A DNA stretch of 64,000 nt from Chloranthus sessilifolius. Its lineage: Eukaryota > Streptophyta > Magnoliopsida > Chloranthales > Chloranthaceae. The notes under the pieces were generated by a model. It ran no database searches. It worked only from the letters and a program-made list of their open reading frames with translations, and was not told the origin of the DNA. The position numbers were made by a program, and so were the translations under genes. The stretch spans positions 21,318,394-21,382,393 of the forward strand of contig CM037586.1 of NCBI GenBank assembly GCA_021018995.1, read 5' to 3'. Shown here one piece after another: positions 33,132-44,351 of this stretch (position 1 is the stretch's first letter; each line of letters begins with the position of its first letter).

Positions 33132-34469
33132 GGTATCCAATCACTAATGATCGAATGCTAAAGAAAAGAGACATCCGAAGAGGCCCAAGGGATTACTGAC
33201 GGGTCCGTTGCATTCAAAACAAACTTCAAATATCAGATTAATAATATGGTGAGAAAATGAAAGCCCTGGATGCCAGGCTAAACATTCGTTTATCAAGGTA
33301 ATCGGCCCCCAAGCGCTTAGCGATATTACTGGGCATAACCAAGGTGGAACGAGTTGCGAAAGCCCTGTATGCCAGGCCAAACATTCGCTTTTCGAGATGA
33401 CTTGAAGGTATTTAATGTTTAAGATTCATTCTGAATGCAACAGCTTTGTAAGTAAGAGGGGTGATCGACCCACATTCAAAGATAGGCATGAAGTAAACAT
33501 ACGCAAGGCTCCACAGTTTGCGTCCAATCCTACGAGACATTTGATTGCCCCATCTGACTATTCGCAGGTGCCCCTGCTGAAAATAGGGTTCGAGGTCTTT
33601 GGGGGAACCCATCGATCTCAAAGTTTATTTAGCATGACTGCCCGAGCGAAGTGAATAGATGTCACAACGCTTTTTGGGAGGACGTGCCATTTTTGAAAGC
33701 ATGCCCCAGATCAACATGACCTAAAGCATCCAACTTCAACTACCTTGAACAGATCCAACTAAACATTGGGTGTCTCCCAAAAGGGACATCCAATCCTGGT
33801 TTCTGCCAATAATGATCATAAATATCATTTAACTATGTATAAATATGCACCCATTAGGGGCGATAAGCAATAAAGGTGATGGAAGCCCCGACCCGAACCT
33901 GCCCGAGTATAATTTACGAGAACAAACGACCATCATACGAATGCCCAGACGCATGGCGTATACTATACAGGGATACCGCTGCCAATACAGGTTTTAAGCC
34001 TGTAAAAAATAAAGGAAAAATGAACCCTTCTGGATGCATGGTTAGACATAGATTGATTGATACGTAATCTCATTCTTAATAGGTTGGTCTCAACCAACGA
34101 TTGACCTCTTCGAACGGAGAATCTGAAGCTTAAGACACTCGAGTTCATATGAATCCAAAATAGAGCGCTCATCGCAAAGATTTAGCAGTGGAGTCGACTC
34201 AATCGAAACATTGACTGTTTGACCGAGATTGACACCATTGCTCCTACCTTAAAGCAGGATCCAAAGATTCGAGGCGAACCTTAGATTCAGGACTTTAATC
34301 TGGCACAACTGCATTGCTGATAAAATATTAACATTTTACCGCCTTATGCTCGTGCGTACCTCTGTGGGGGGACACAAACAGGTTATTATTTTATGTGTTT
34401 TTATTTTTGTGACGATTTTTTATTTTATTTTTTTCAGAGTGCGAACCTTTTAAGTTTATTATTTTATGG
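33132..34469 (-). other. Ogre-1 3' untranslated region next to the LTR
   Basis: Non-coding. A phrase ('gccctg.atgccaggc.aaacattcg') occurs twice (33262-33292 and 33361-33391). The part 33870-34350 aligns in reverse complement with Ogre-2 15400-15950, showing that both elements share the same 3' end. Confidence 0.7.
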
Positions 34470-34488
34470 ATTTTTTGTTGTTTTTTTT

Positions 34489-34883
34489 CAAAGTTATCAT
34501 TTTATGTGAATTTTTTGGTTTTTCAAAGCTATCATTTTTATGTGAATTTTTTGGGTTTTTCAAAGTTATCATTTTATGTTAATTTTTTGGTTTTTCAAAG
34601 CTATCATTTTTATGTGAATTTTTTTGGTTTTTCAAAGCTATCATTTTTATGTGGATTTTTTGGTTTTTCAAAGCTATCATTTTCATGTGAATTTTTTGGT
34701 TTTTCAAAGCTATCATTTTTATGTGAATTTTTTGGTTTTTCAAAGCTATCATTTTCATGTGGATTTTTTGGTTTTTCAAAGCTATCATTTTTATGTGGAT
34801 TTTTTGGTTTTTCAAAGCTATCATTTTCATGTGAATTTTTTGGTTTTTCAAAGCTATCATTTTTATGTGAATTTTTTGGTTTT
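34489..34883. repeat. 36-base minisatellite in the Ogre-1 3' region
   Basis: About eleven tandem copies of a unit of about 36 bases ('caaagctatcatttt.atgt' plus 'gaattttttggttttt'). As the unit is a multiple of three, it leaves open frames on both strands (12-residue repeats such as FLVFQSYHFYVN on plus and MIALKNQKIHMK on minus), which are not genes. Tandem repeats in the 3' region of Tat/Ogre elements are a known source of satellite DNA. Confidence 0.92.
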
Positions 34884-35157
34884 TCTGTGGGATTTTTTTC
34901 CTTATTTTTTTTCTTTTCTCTTTTTTCCCTTCCTTGTTTTTTTAGACCCCCCCTTTTTTTTATATTTTTCTATGTGGGATTGGGACGCCTATCGCCCTCG
35001 GTCCACTTTATTCTTAGCATGGCTTCTCGGATAGGTCGAATGAGGATCGACACACCACTTTGGGAGCATGTGCATTAGCCTTGAGTAAACAATATGAAGA
35101 GGGGGAAATTGGGTTACACATCTGACCCGCACTAGGCCCAAAAACCTGACCTATGTG

Positions 35158-35298
35158 GCTGGCGCAACTATTAGTTGCGCCAGGCCAACAGGGCCCTTAA
35201 AATTGCTTGGCGCAACTAATAGTTGGGCCAAGCCAAAAGAGGGCTCAAAATTGCCTGGCGCAACTATTAGTTGCGCCAAGCTTGGCTGGGGAGCAATT
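35158..35298 (+). promoter_or_regulatory. Putative promoter of antisense gene 1 (palindromes plus TATA-like)
   Basis: Three Ogre palindromes at 35160-35182, 35210-35232 and 35257-35279, followed by CTGGGGAGCA and ATTTAAAC (35286-35298). The arrangement and the CTGGGGAGCA phrase recur at 41213-41240 before the second antisense gene. A possible 5' exon ends at CAAG|GTAACC (35482/35483), and an acceptor TGTCCTAG lies just before the ATG at 38165. Confidence 0.45.
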
Positions 35299-35689
35299 TA
35301 AACAGCCCGGGTTCGGGCTGTGGGGTATTATTTTTGAAATCCCCCCCCCTTCTCCTTAAAATCGAAAACTACCTTCTTAGGGTTCCTTTACATTGCCTCT
35401 ATGCGTGCGCCATTGTCGTTGCTTGCCTGTGTCGATCGAATGCCGGCCTGCGCTAGATCAAAAACCTCATCTTCTTTACAAGGTAACCATTAAAGACTCA
35501 TTTTTCTTGATTTTCCTTATTTTTTCTTTCAAATATGATCATGATCTTACATGCTTTGATGAGTAATGGCTTACTTTCATGGTATGTAGGTTTATCAATG
35601 GTGTGTGGATGGTCTCTTATGAATCATGCCCTATTTTTATTGTTTTATGGGTTTTGCATAATATATATACATATTGTTTTTATGTGTGC

Positions 35690-35882
35690 ATATTGAAAGG
35701 GATTTTTTTTTGTTTTTGTTTTTGCCAATAAAGTAAAAGGATTTTTTTGTGTGTTTTTTTTTGGTTTTTTTATTTTTGCAAGTAAAGGAATTTTTTTTTA
35801 TTTTTTTGGTTTTTATTTTTGCAAATAAAGTAAAGGATTTGTTTTTTTTTGTTTTTTATTTTTGTCAATAAAGTAAAGGTAT
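35690..35882. repeat. T-rich tandem repeat, left part
   Basis: Irregular units 'caataaagtaaaggattttt' plus long T/GTTTT runs, in direct repetition. It continues at 37541-37700 on the other side of the solo LTR, which is inserted in it. Confidence 0.75.
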
Positions 35883-37535
35883 TGTGCAACCGTGGGAATC
35901 GATGCGATCTCGTCGCGACGATGCGCTCTTTAACGATAAAGCATATAGAGTCGCCACCTGGAGCTTTTGGTGTCCCGGGATACCTAGTTCATTTTTATGA
36001 GCACCAAAGTGCTAAAAATATGACTCTGAGTCCGGTCCACACCAAAGGCTCTTGGGTAGGGGCTTCGGTTATCGATCAGGAAGGTGTTAGGCACCCCATC
36101 AACCCGCTTAACGCGGTTTCTACTAATGGCCAAAAATAAAATGAAATGAAAGAAAAGAAAATAGCTTCCTCTTGCCCAAAAGGGCTTAGAATCCTATTTG
36201 TGCCCCTCCGTTCCTACCGAAAAATCAGCGGCGTAACAGCACAAATGGGAGGATGGAGGGAGCTAGAAAGAGATAGGAAAAGAAAGGGGAGAGCCGAAGC
36301 CCTCGGGCCCTTGTAGCACCGTAGAGGAGCCTTGCATGACTTACTTTGATGAGCTCTTGAAGGTCTTGTATGGTAGAAAACGAGGTTCTAACTCCTAAGA
36401 CTTAAAGCTAAGAGGTAGGGGAGGGAGGCTAGGGGATCACACACACCTAGGCTAAGGGTTTAGGATACAAGAACAAGCTTGAAATGAGGTTGGGAGGTTC
36501 TGGAATTTGGGTGAAAATAGTGCACAAAAGGGAGGAAGAACTTCTCACTTTGAGCTCTTTCTCTCTTAAGCAAATTTCTCAACCCTTAAACCAAGGGGAG
36601 GGGGGCTCTATTTATAGGAAATGGGTGGATTAGGAGGCTACTTAGATGATAATTGGGGTTAGCAATTAGGTAATCTCAAATCTAAGGTTTCCTAGGATTT
36701 TGAGAGCTTGGAAAGGTGTGAAGGTGGTTCTAATGGTGGATGATGGGGTGAGGCTTTAGGCCACTTGGAGGGTTACAAATAGGTAAGGAATGGGTACAAA
36801 ACTAGCAAAACACACCCCAAAGGTCAAGGTGGTCAACAAGTCAAACCCTAATCACGATTTTCGGCACAAATTCCCAGAGTTATTCTTCATATGCCTAGTG
36901 CAACTAATAGTTGCGCCAGACAACTGCACAGTAAAACAGTGAAGAACAGTGTCTGAAAGTTAGCTCGCGGGGTGGGGGCCACCATTTTAAACTTGGCACA
37001 ACTATTAGTTGCGCCAGGCTTAAAAACTGGGAGAATTGGCCTGGCGCAACTAAAATTTATACCTGGCGCAACTATTAGTTGCGCCAGGCCATTTCTGGGG
37101 AGAAATAGCTTGGCGCGACTAATAGTCGCAACAAATCCCTAGGGGGCCTTACTTGAAATTACCCTCCTGCCCTCCGAGTTTGGACTGTCATATCTTCTTA
37201 TATATACCTTTGATTGGGGCAATTCTTAGACCGTTAGAAAGCTGACAACCTCTACTCTTCAATGGTATAAGAGTTGGTCGCTGTAGAGGGTCGTAACCAG
37301 TTCTGGTGTACCCCTCCTCCCTATCGCCTGGGATGGTTAGGTTAGGGTTCGAGAAGGGTTCTAAGGGTCGGGGTTGGCTTCTAAAGGTTTGGGGTGGGTT
37401 CCTAAGGGATCTAGGGTGATTCCTAAGGGTTTAGGGTGATTCCTAAGGGTTCCATACATGCCATCAAAAGCTCGGAAATGCGCCTCTCTCGAAATGTGTT
37501 TCGATCGGGCCTTGGGCCAAATTTGGGTGTCTACA
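35883..37535 (-). repeat. Solo LTR of the Ogre-1 family nested in Ogre-1
   Basis: A 1653-base LTR with the same start, end, TATA box (36609-36616) and palindromes (36895-37132) as the Ogre-1 LTRs. It is flanked by GGTAT (35878-35882) and AGTAT (37536-37540), a TSD with one change. The left side is T-rich repeat instead of a primer site, and the right side is the same T-rich repeat instead of a PPT, so it is a solo LTR produced by LTR-LTR recombination. Confidence 0.92.
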
Positions 37536-38163
37536 AGTATTTTCTTATTTTTGTTTTTATTTTGCAAATAAAGTAAAGGATTTGTTTTTTTTCTTTTTTA
37601 TTTTTGTCAATAAAGTAAAGGGATTTTCTTGTTTTTGTTTTTATTTTTCAAATAAAGGATTTTTTTTGTTTTTGTTTATATATATATATTATTTCTTTTT
37701 AGGAACACGAAGAAATGATTGTTTATTTTATTTTTATTTTTGAATATAAGGAAAAGAGAGATTTTTTTTGTTAGAAGCATGATGATTTTTTTTGTTACTT
37801 TTATTTTCCTAAACATAAAGGAGGGATTTTTTTTTTAATGTAAAAGAAGGGCTTTTCACTTCTCTTTTTTTTTTTTAGAAACATAAAGGAATGATTTTAT
37901 TTGATTCTGACTTCCTTTATCTTCAAAGATAGGAAGGGGAAATTTTATTATTATTTTGTTGTTTTTTGTTTTAAGAAAAGATTTTTGTTTTGTATTTTCA
38001 ATCTAAAAGGGATCTCTTTTTTTTGTTTGTGCATATGAATCACTTATTTCTGAAAATAAGTAAAAGAGGAAAGGGCGAGTATACTTACCTTCCTTGGTAG
38101 CATAATACATCATTGTTCTTTATCATTGATCTGCTCTGATGTAATTGCTTTTTGTTGTCCTAG
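37536..38163 (+). other. T-rich region upstream of the PMD pseudogene
   Basis: T-rich sequence with scattered 'ataaaggaatgatttt' phrases and no coding sequence. It ends in a good splice acceptor (TTGTTGTCCTAG) two bases before the ATG of the PMD pseudogene, so it may be the 3' part of an intron in its 5' leader, an intron that also holds the solo LTR. Confidence 0.55.
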
Positions 38164-40627
38164 AATGTCGGGTGATGATGAGCATGTTCCCGCAGAGGGC
38201 TAGGAGGGGGGGCCCGAGGTAGTGTATGGTCCACGAGGAGAGGAGTTCCTTTAGGTAGAGCAGAAAGCGGGCCCATGGCTCAAAATGCAAGGCGAGGCCG
38301 CCCGAGTCGGCCTTCTACATCAACAACATACTCATATTTCGAATTTCGGCATAGTGGGCCAGGTAAAAGAAGGTTCAAATTTCTTTCTTTTGTGCAGCTT
38401 TTCTTTCTTTCCATGATCTGATGCACTTTTCTCTTCTTATGCAGGACTTGCCCTCTATTGTATTCCACGGGGGGTGGCTTGATTTCCAAGACTTCTACCT
38501 CTATGTCCCCCCCGTAGTGAAGTTCTTGCTGGCACAGGTGGGCTTGGGGAGTTTCTTACCTGCCCTGCTATGAGGGTTGATGCTGCCTATCTGAAGGCCT
38601 TGATCGAACAGTTTTGCCCCGAGACGATGAGCTTCCATATGTCGTACGCCGAGATGACCCTGACGCCTGTTGATTGGGCAGTGATTACGGGTAATAGGAT
38701 GGGAGGGATACCAATAGCCAACCTCTCGGTGCCGAGTAGTGAGGACATCATCCGACTGATAGGGGCCTATCCCCCTTGCAAGCAGACACATGGTACCGAG
38801 GTAAAGATGACCTGGCTTATCGCACTTTACACGACCGACGAGTTGGTGGACCTGGGGCAGCCAGACAGGGTGCTTTATATTACGCTCGAGCGGGTGATCG
38901 TCTTGGCTCGCATTACTCTTCTGATCCTGTTGGGTAAGACCCTTTTTACCAATGCGAGCAGTGTCCGAGTCAACCTTGCGTTGCTGAGCGTCATGGACAA
39001 TTGGGGTGACGTCCATAGGTATGACTGGGGCGGGGCTGGGTACGCATGGCTGATGCATAACTTAGCTCGGGTCACGACCAGGGATTCCAATTCTATTGTT
39101 GATTCCAAATCCCTCATTCTTTCACTTTCACCATTTTCCTTGAATGATCTTTATATGCTACTGACCTGCTCTTGTGTACTGCTCTTTTCAGGTATGGGGA
39201 TATCATCATTTTTACCCTGGGCGCCCGCTTCTTCACTCAGAGAAACTTACTTACCCTCTTCTTAGCAACTGGAATCAAGCCTGGCGCCATGATGTGGGCA
39301 TGAAGCACCTGGAGATGGGTTTAAGGTCCCAACTTGACTTGATGGTTCCTGAGCAGGTAAAGCCCCTCTTAACAACTTGGTTTACCCATGCTTGGAAATC
39401 TTTATTGATTAGTATACTGCCTCTTTAATTGACTAACCGCTTTTGGACCTGGACATATCCTCCATGACCCGTATCTCGCATCTGCCTTCTGGGATCGGGC
39501 ATCCATAGTCCCCTCTCGCCTGTTTAACAACCGCCGTGTCGTTTTCTTTTATGGGGCGTGGGCTAAGGCTTACTATTTGGGAGAGCGGGTGGTGCACCAG
39601 TACTAGGGCTACTATGCCATTCCCGTGGACCCTCCTGCGGATGTTTGGAATCCTATTAGCAGCGTTGAGGAACTCACGGCGGCCCTTCTCAACAATGGGC
39701 TCCCTAACCATGGTCTTCATGTGCCCAGAGACTATCACACTTGGTATGAATGCCTGCCATATCGGTTTATCCTGCCATGATTTGTACCTAGTGTCAATTT
39801 CCTTGCATTTGGCAGCTCGCATGGGCAGGTAATTACCTTTTCCTCTTTAGATTGGTCTCATTTTGTTTTATCTCGATCTTTGTTCTTTCTGAACTGATTT
39901 TTATTTTGTTTCTGATTTGCTCCGGGGCGGTTTTGATGATGAAGCGGGGCGGCAACGTCATGATACTTGAGGCGAGTCCTTGGCGTTGACCCTTCTGGTG
40001 TGGGTCCTTCTGGCGAGGGTCCTTCTGGCGAGGGTTCTTCCGGTGTTGGTCCGTCGGGTATTTCTCAGGTTGGTGCCCCTGGGGGCGACCCAATCGTGGT
40101 CTATGGGACCTTTCGACGCCTTGATGACAGTTTCCTCTCAGGTCTGTATGTTGTCGTGGATAGGTAAGCACGTCTCTCCACTAAAGCGGCCCGTGTCCCT
40201 CCTCCTGAGGTGATCCCCGGGGTAAGTCTTCTGACAACCCATCTCTTTCTTATTCCGGCATCCTTTTACAAATTTTTTTATGATTGTCCTGATAACTGAC
40301 ATTGTATCTTTTCGAATGTAGGACTTTGACTCGGCTATGGAGTACGCGGTGTATCATCATAACCTCGTGGAGCTTCGGGATGTGGAGACGGTGAGTATTC
40401 TGCTGCTCTGCTCTCCTTGTGGGTTTCAACTCTTCCCCCCTCTTGTGTGTGTTCCCTGATTGGTCCTGATCTTTGCTTTCAACCATGACTTGCAGCGTGC
40501 ACGTGCCAAAGAGTCGCGATCTTTGCTTAGCCAGATTTATCAAGCCTGGTCCTAGGTGCGGGATATGCAGACTTACCAGGGCTCTGCTCATCGTTGGAAG
40601 AAATCAAAGGGCGCGGACAAGGAATAG
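38164..40627 (+). pseudogene. Plant mobile domain (PMD/MAIN-like) pseudogene, antisense within Ogre-1
   Basis: Multi-exon gene opposite to Ogre-1. Exons readable by frame and GT-AG sites: 38164-38362 (ATG 38165), 38445 to about 39070, 39192-39356, about 39450-39828, about 39960-40163, 40322-40390, 40496-40627 (stop TAG). PMD features: LPSIVFHGGWLDFQDFYLY, then ALIEQFCPETMSFHMSYAEM and TPVDWAVITGNRMGGIPI, the YDWGGAGYAWLMHNLAR block near 39040, QVWGYHHFYPGRP at 39189, and FNNRRVVFFYGAWAKAYYLG near 39540. A Gly-Ser-Pro repeat (GVGPSGEGPSGEGSSG) lies near 40000. Breaks: TAG at 38201 and 38252, a frameshift near 38545, TAG in exon 4, TGA near 39779, TAG in the last exon. Arabidopsis PMD proteins MAIN and MAIL1 act in transposon silencing; a role here is unknown. 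Confidence 0.8.
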
Positions 40628-41037
40628 GCCTTAGTTTTTGTTTTTTAAACATTAGCACCCTTGGGATTGATGATTTAAAATTTTAGACAGCTTGGGATGG
40701 ATGATGTGGCACTTTGTGGATGATTTTTTATTTTGGAAATATTTTAGTGTTTTTTTCTTCATTGCATGCCATGGTTTCCTTTCATCGTATCTATTTTTCT
40801 GCAGGATGTGTCTGCCAAGCGCTCTCAGAAAGTGACCTTTTGGGTTGCATGCTTTGATATAGGATCTATCCTGCACACAAAGAAACAAAGTAGTTTCTAA
40901 ACTGTTACTGGCATTTAAAGATTTGTGAACGTTGCTTATGACTACCAATAGTTTTGACCAATTTTTAAAAGGGCTGGAAACAAATAAAAATTCCTCCCCA
41001 ATCAGGCCCCAAAATGGCTTAGGAGGAGGGAGCTTTA
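40628..41037 (+). other. Spacer after the PMD pseudogene
   Basis: Probably the 3' region of the antisense PMD gene. AT-rich, with 'gatttaaaattttag' and 'gttttttaaac' stretches. No coding sequence seen. Confidence 0.4.
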
Positions 41038-41240
41038 GTTTGGCACAACTATTAGTTGCGCCAGGCTAAACCTATGGAAAACTTGTACTGGCGCATCTAT
41101 TAGTTGCGCTAGACTAAAGTTTGGGAAAATTGTACTGGCGCAACTATTAGTTGCGCCAGACTAAAGTTTGGGACAAAATGCACTGGCGCAACTAATAGTT
41201 GCACCAGCCTTAGCCTGGGGAGCAGTGGGTCCTTATATAC
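41038..41240 (+). promoter_or_regulatory. Putative promoter of antisense gene 2 (palindromes plus TATA)
   Basis: Four Ogre palindromes (41040-41062, 41089-41111, 41136-41158, 41186-41208), then CTGGGGAGCA and TTATATAC (41233-41240) on the plus strand. It resembles 35158-35298 in order and sequence. It is placed about 110-200 bases before the DUF7745-like coding region. Confidence 0.5.
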
Positions 41241-41353
41241 TCGAGTTAGTCCAAAAATTCTTTCTTTTCTGTTTAACTTGGCCATTTTGACCGACTCTTT
41301 TTGTCCTTGCTTTTCAAAGGCGGGTCCATCACTATACATCGATTTTTATCTTC

Positions 41354-42870
41354 TTGAAAGATCTTTATACGTTAGTGGACCCACTTTCCAACCCTCCCTT
41401 ATGTGGAGGGCCCGAAACCAATTTATCCCCTTCCTTGGGCATGGGACCCAAGTTTCTAGCAAGTTGGGTTGAGAGCTTGAATGAGAGTGAGCTCGCTGAC
41501 TTGGAGTTCCTTGGGCTATCTCGCCTTCCTTTCTTGAGGTTCCCCCACGATGGGACCTTTATCATGCGCCACATCTTTTTGAAACCCGAGTGGCCATGTG
41601 TTCCGATTTGGGAGTCGGGAGATAACTCCTACTCTTGAGGAATTGTCCAACTTGTCTGGTTTGAGGCTTCACAGGGGCCTTGCCAGAATTGTATCGAAGT
41701 CGGGCTATGCTAAAACCGTTCACCTTACCCTGGTCTTGAAGAAAAATGAATATGAGACAAGTCTCATTGGGGGGCCTACTAGGTGTTCGATGAAATTCCT
41801 TAAAGAACTTTTTCGTGACGAAAGTCTCCGACAATTGCCGACTCGGAATATCTTCAACATGAAAGCATTCTCTCTTGGCCTTATCTCAGAAATCCTTTTC
41901 TTTATCGGGAGAGAGTGCTTCTCTTTGGCAATTTGTGATATTTTGATCGAGTTGGAGGCGGGCTGATCTATGATGCATTTGGTGCTTGCTGAACTTTTTC
42001 GATGCCTTGATGCATTTTCCCTTGGGAAGACCAGGAATCTTGGAGGTTGCCCACTTTTGCTTCAAGTTTGGCTGGGAGAGCATCTTGCCATTTTGGGACT
42101 AGTGCCCCGCTTTTATCTTGCTTGAGGAGAGGTGGTCCGATGCTTTTTGGGCAGGTGCCATATGATTCCCCAGGGAGATTTGTCAGAATTGAAGCTTTGG
42201 CTGATTGGCGCGGATCTTATATGGAGACTTCCTTGGCTAGAGCGGACCTTCCCTGTGATTTGTTCCAGAGACCACGAGGGCATCACCCTTCTGGGTTGAC
42301 CGATAGCACCTTCTACTTCCCATTTTGGGTGTTGCGTCAGTTCGGTGCACTTAGCAAATGCCTTGCGAGGCAAAGCCCCCTCTGTGAGACTTGATCTTTT
42401 CTAGAGGGTCCTCTGGGGACATAGATCGGATCGCCGCTCTTTGGGAGACACGTCAGTCGACGTTGATGTGCGATATGGAGCAGGGAAATTTGGCTTAGTC
42501 TTCTCCTGGGTATGAGGCCTGACTACTGGCTGAGCAGCCTGTTACTGATCATCTAGATTAAGCGGAGAGTATTGACATTGGAGGCCCCTGGCCAAAGAAA
42601 GAGACTGCACTTCGAGCCTGCATCGAGCTACTAGTGGATGAGAAGAGGGCCCTGCAGGAGCTTTTAACACAGGAAAAGGTTAGAGCAGAGAATGTAGAGG
42701 GAGAGGTCCTTCATTTGAAAGGATTCTTAAGCGTTGCCCTTGGAGCCGCTGATACTTCTCGGAAGAGGTATAAGAGCTTGCATGGTCATTGGTTGACTGA
42801 GCGGAATGCCCGGGAAGATGATTTTCGTGCTAAGATTAATGCCTTGAAGTGCGAGTTGGGCCGCTGATTC
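41354..42870 (+). pseudogene. DUF7745-like pseudogene, antisense within Ogre-1
   Basis: Second plus-strand gene in Ogre-1. It reads WVESLNESELADLEFLGLS near 41470, FIMRHIFLKPEW near 41565, then after a one-base shift near 41597 FRFGSREITPTLEELSNLSG and KKNEYETSLIGGP near 41745. This order, charged N-terminus then F.FG...TPTLEE, is that of a plant family I recall as DUF7745, which is widespread near transposons. A further frame gives LVLAELFRCLDAFSLG and PLLLQVWLGEHLAIL near 42050, also family-like, then several stops. The last part (42634-42867) is a charged coiled-coil-like C-terminus (ALQELLTQEKVRAENVEGEV). An in-frame ATG exists at 41441. No intron structure was resolved. Function unknown; family assignment is from memory. 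Confidence 0.6.
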
Positions 42871-44351
42871 CTTCCTGCACACATAACTTTTTGGACAGAT
42901 CAGATACACAGAAAAGGGGTGTAAGAAATCCCTTTTAGAGATACACACTCTTTGGTATACATATTTTCTTTATGTTTATTTTTTTTTATATAAAAAAAAA
43001 GAAAGAAAGAAAGAAAGAAAGAAAGCTGGACATCACACCGACTATTTTTTTGGGATGTGGTGTAAGCGGTGTATTCTGTAAATGGAAAAGGAAAATTTAT
43101 TATATTTACAAGGGCTCCTCTTCTTCTATTTTTTTTTTGTTTTTTTCTTCTTTTCTTCTTTTTTGATTAATGGGTCCCTTTAACAAAGAGGGCTTTTCGC
43201 CCTGCTCTTTATTCTCTCTTTGTTTGGTTTGATGCCTCAATCACAGGGTGAGAAATCGGGTCCCCTTTTTGGGCATGATTAAACCCCCTTTAAGTAGTCA
43301 GATCTTGGGTGAGTTTCAACAGTTTTACCAAGACTAGAACGTCAATCCCTTCGAATTGAGTCAAACCTTTCTCCTTACCTTGAGTCATATGTTTGACAAA
43401 GCAGTTTTACAAAGGCAATTCTGGTCGGGGTCCGATTTGAACCAACATGAGGGACCCAATCGAAAATAGGGGACAGGGAGAGTAATAAAAGGGTTCCTCA
43501 AACATCAATCAATTATTTAACACCTTTCTTCCTTTCTTATTTTTTTCTCTTTTTTTTATTTATTTATCTCCTTTTTTACCCATGGTGCCCTTTTGGGTTT
43601 TCACCACGTCCATGGGTTTAGCTCTTTTACCCCAAGTGCTCTTTCGGGTTTTCACCTGGTCCGCACAAGCTCGCTGTTTTTACTTGTAATGCCTTTTCAG
43701 CTTTTCACCACGTCATCTTGCTTTGAGCTTGTATTTTTATCTTCTTTTTTTTTTTTTTCTTTTTTTCATTTCTCTTTTCAAAAGCCATGACATAGACGTC
43801 GATTCTGTCATAGCCGGCCAAATGGGGTTGGCTTTTATTGACTTAATAGATATTATGACTGCTTGTAAACCTAAAAGAGGGCTTTCTTCAGGGTGTAGCT
43901 TGGCCATGGGTTAGGTTAGGATTTGAAGGTATGCTAGGCTAAAAGAGTTTCCTTGATACGGCGTCAGTTTTCTCAACATACTTTCTTCCTTGAGAGTTTT
44001 TATTGTACATGCCCCGTGATTCTTCTACATTTTTTTTGTTCTTTTTGCTCCATTTCAGGCAATCTCTTTTTGAGGTTTTCCTTTTTCGATTTTTTTAGAT
44101 TTTGATAGTAACTTTACTTCCCTTTTTTGTATATGTACACATTTTTTTTTAGGGAAGGGGGTTATTGAAAGAAAGGCTCAGGAACAAAAAGGGGTAGCAA
44201 AGGATATCCTTATTTCTAGGGATGTTTTTTATTTTTTTTATGCTACTGTGTTTGAAATGATGGTCTCTTTTGGGTGGTTCTTAAGCAGTCACGTATCTAT
44301 TTCACCAATACTGACCTTATCGTGATAGACTAAGAGTAGAACCGTCAGACG
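42871..44351 (-). other. Ogre-1 region between pol end and antisense cargo
   Basis: Non-coding. It includes a (GAAA)n microsatellite at 43001-43024. On the minus strand at 43580-43715 there are three copies of GTGGTGAAAACCC.AAAGGGC followed by GGGTAAAA; the same triple repeat occurs in Ogre-2 at 11997-12032 and 14545-14660. This marks the standard Ogre tail just after pol. Confidence 0.7.

Noticed and set aside
34489..34883. Regular repeats considered as a CRISPR array
   Set aside because: No unique spacers of constant length, and the units are contiguous; plant retrotransposon context.
34506..35078. Open frames of 190 and 136 residues on plus and 93 residues on minus with 12-residue repeats
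   Set aside because: They arise because the minisatellite unit (36 bases) is a multiple of three; both strands are open and no start context or domain exists.
33119..35882. Considered as the internal region of a separate element bounded by the LTRs at 31516 and 35883
   Set aside because: The 35883 LTR has no primer site on its left and has its own flanking duplication, whereas TAGGG links 31516 with 52922.
38501..39058. 185-residue minus-strand frame
   Set aside because: Opposite the PMD exons; the plus strand shows domain motifs and splice sites, the minus strand none.
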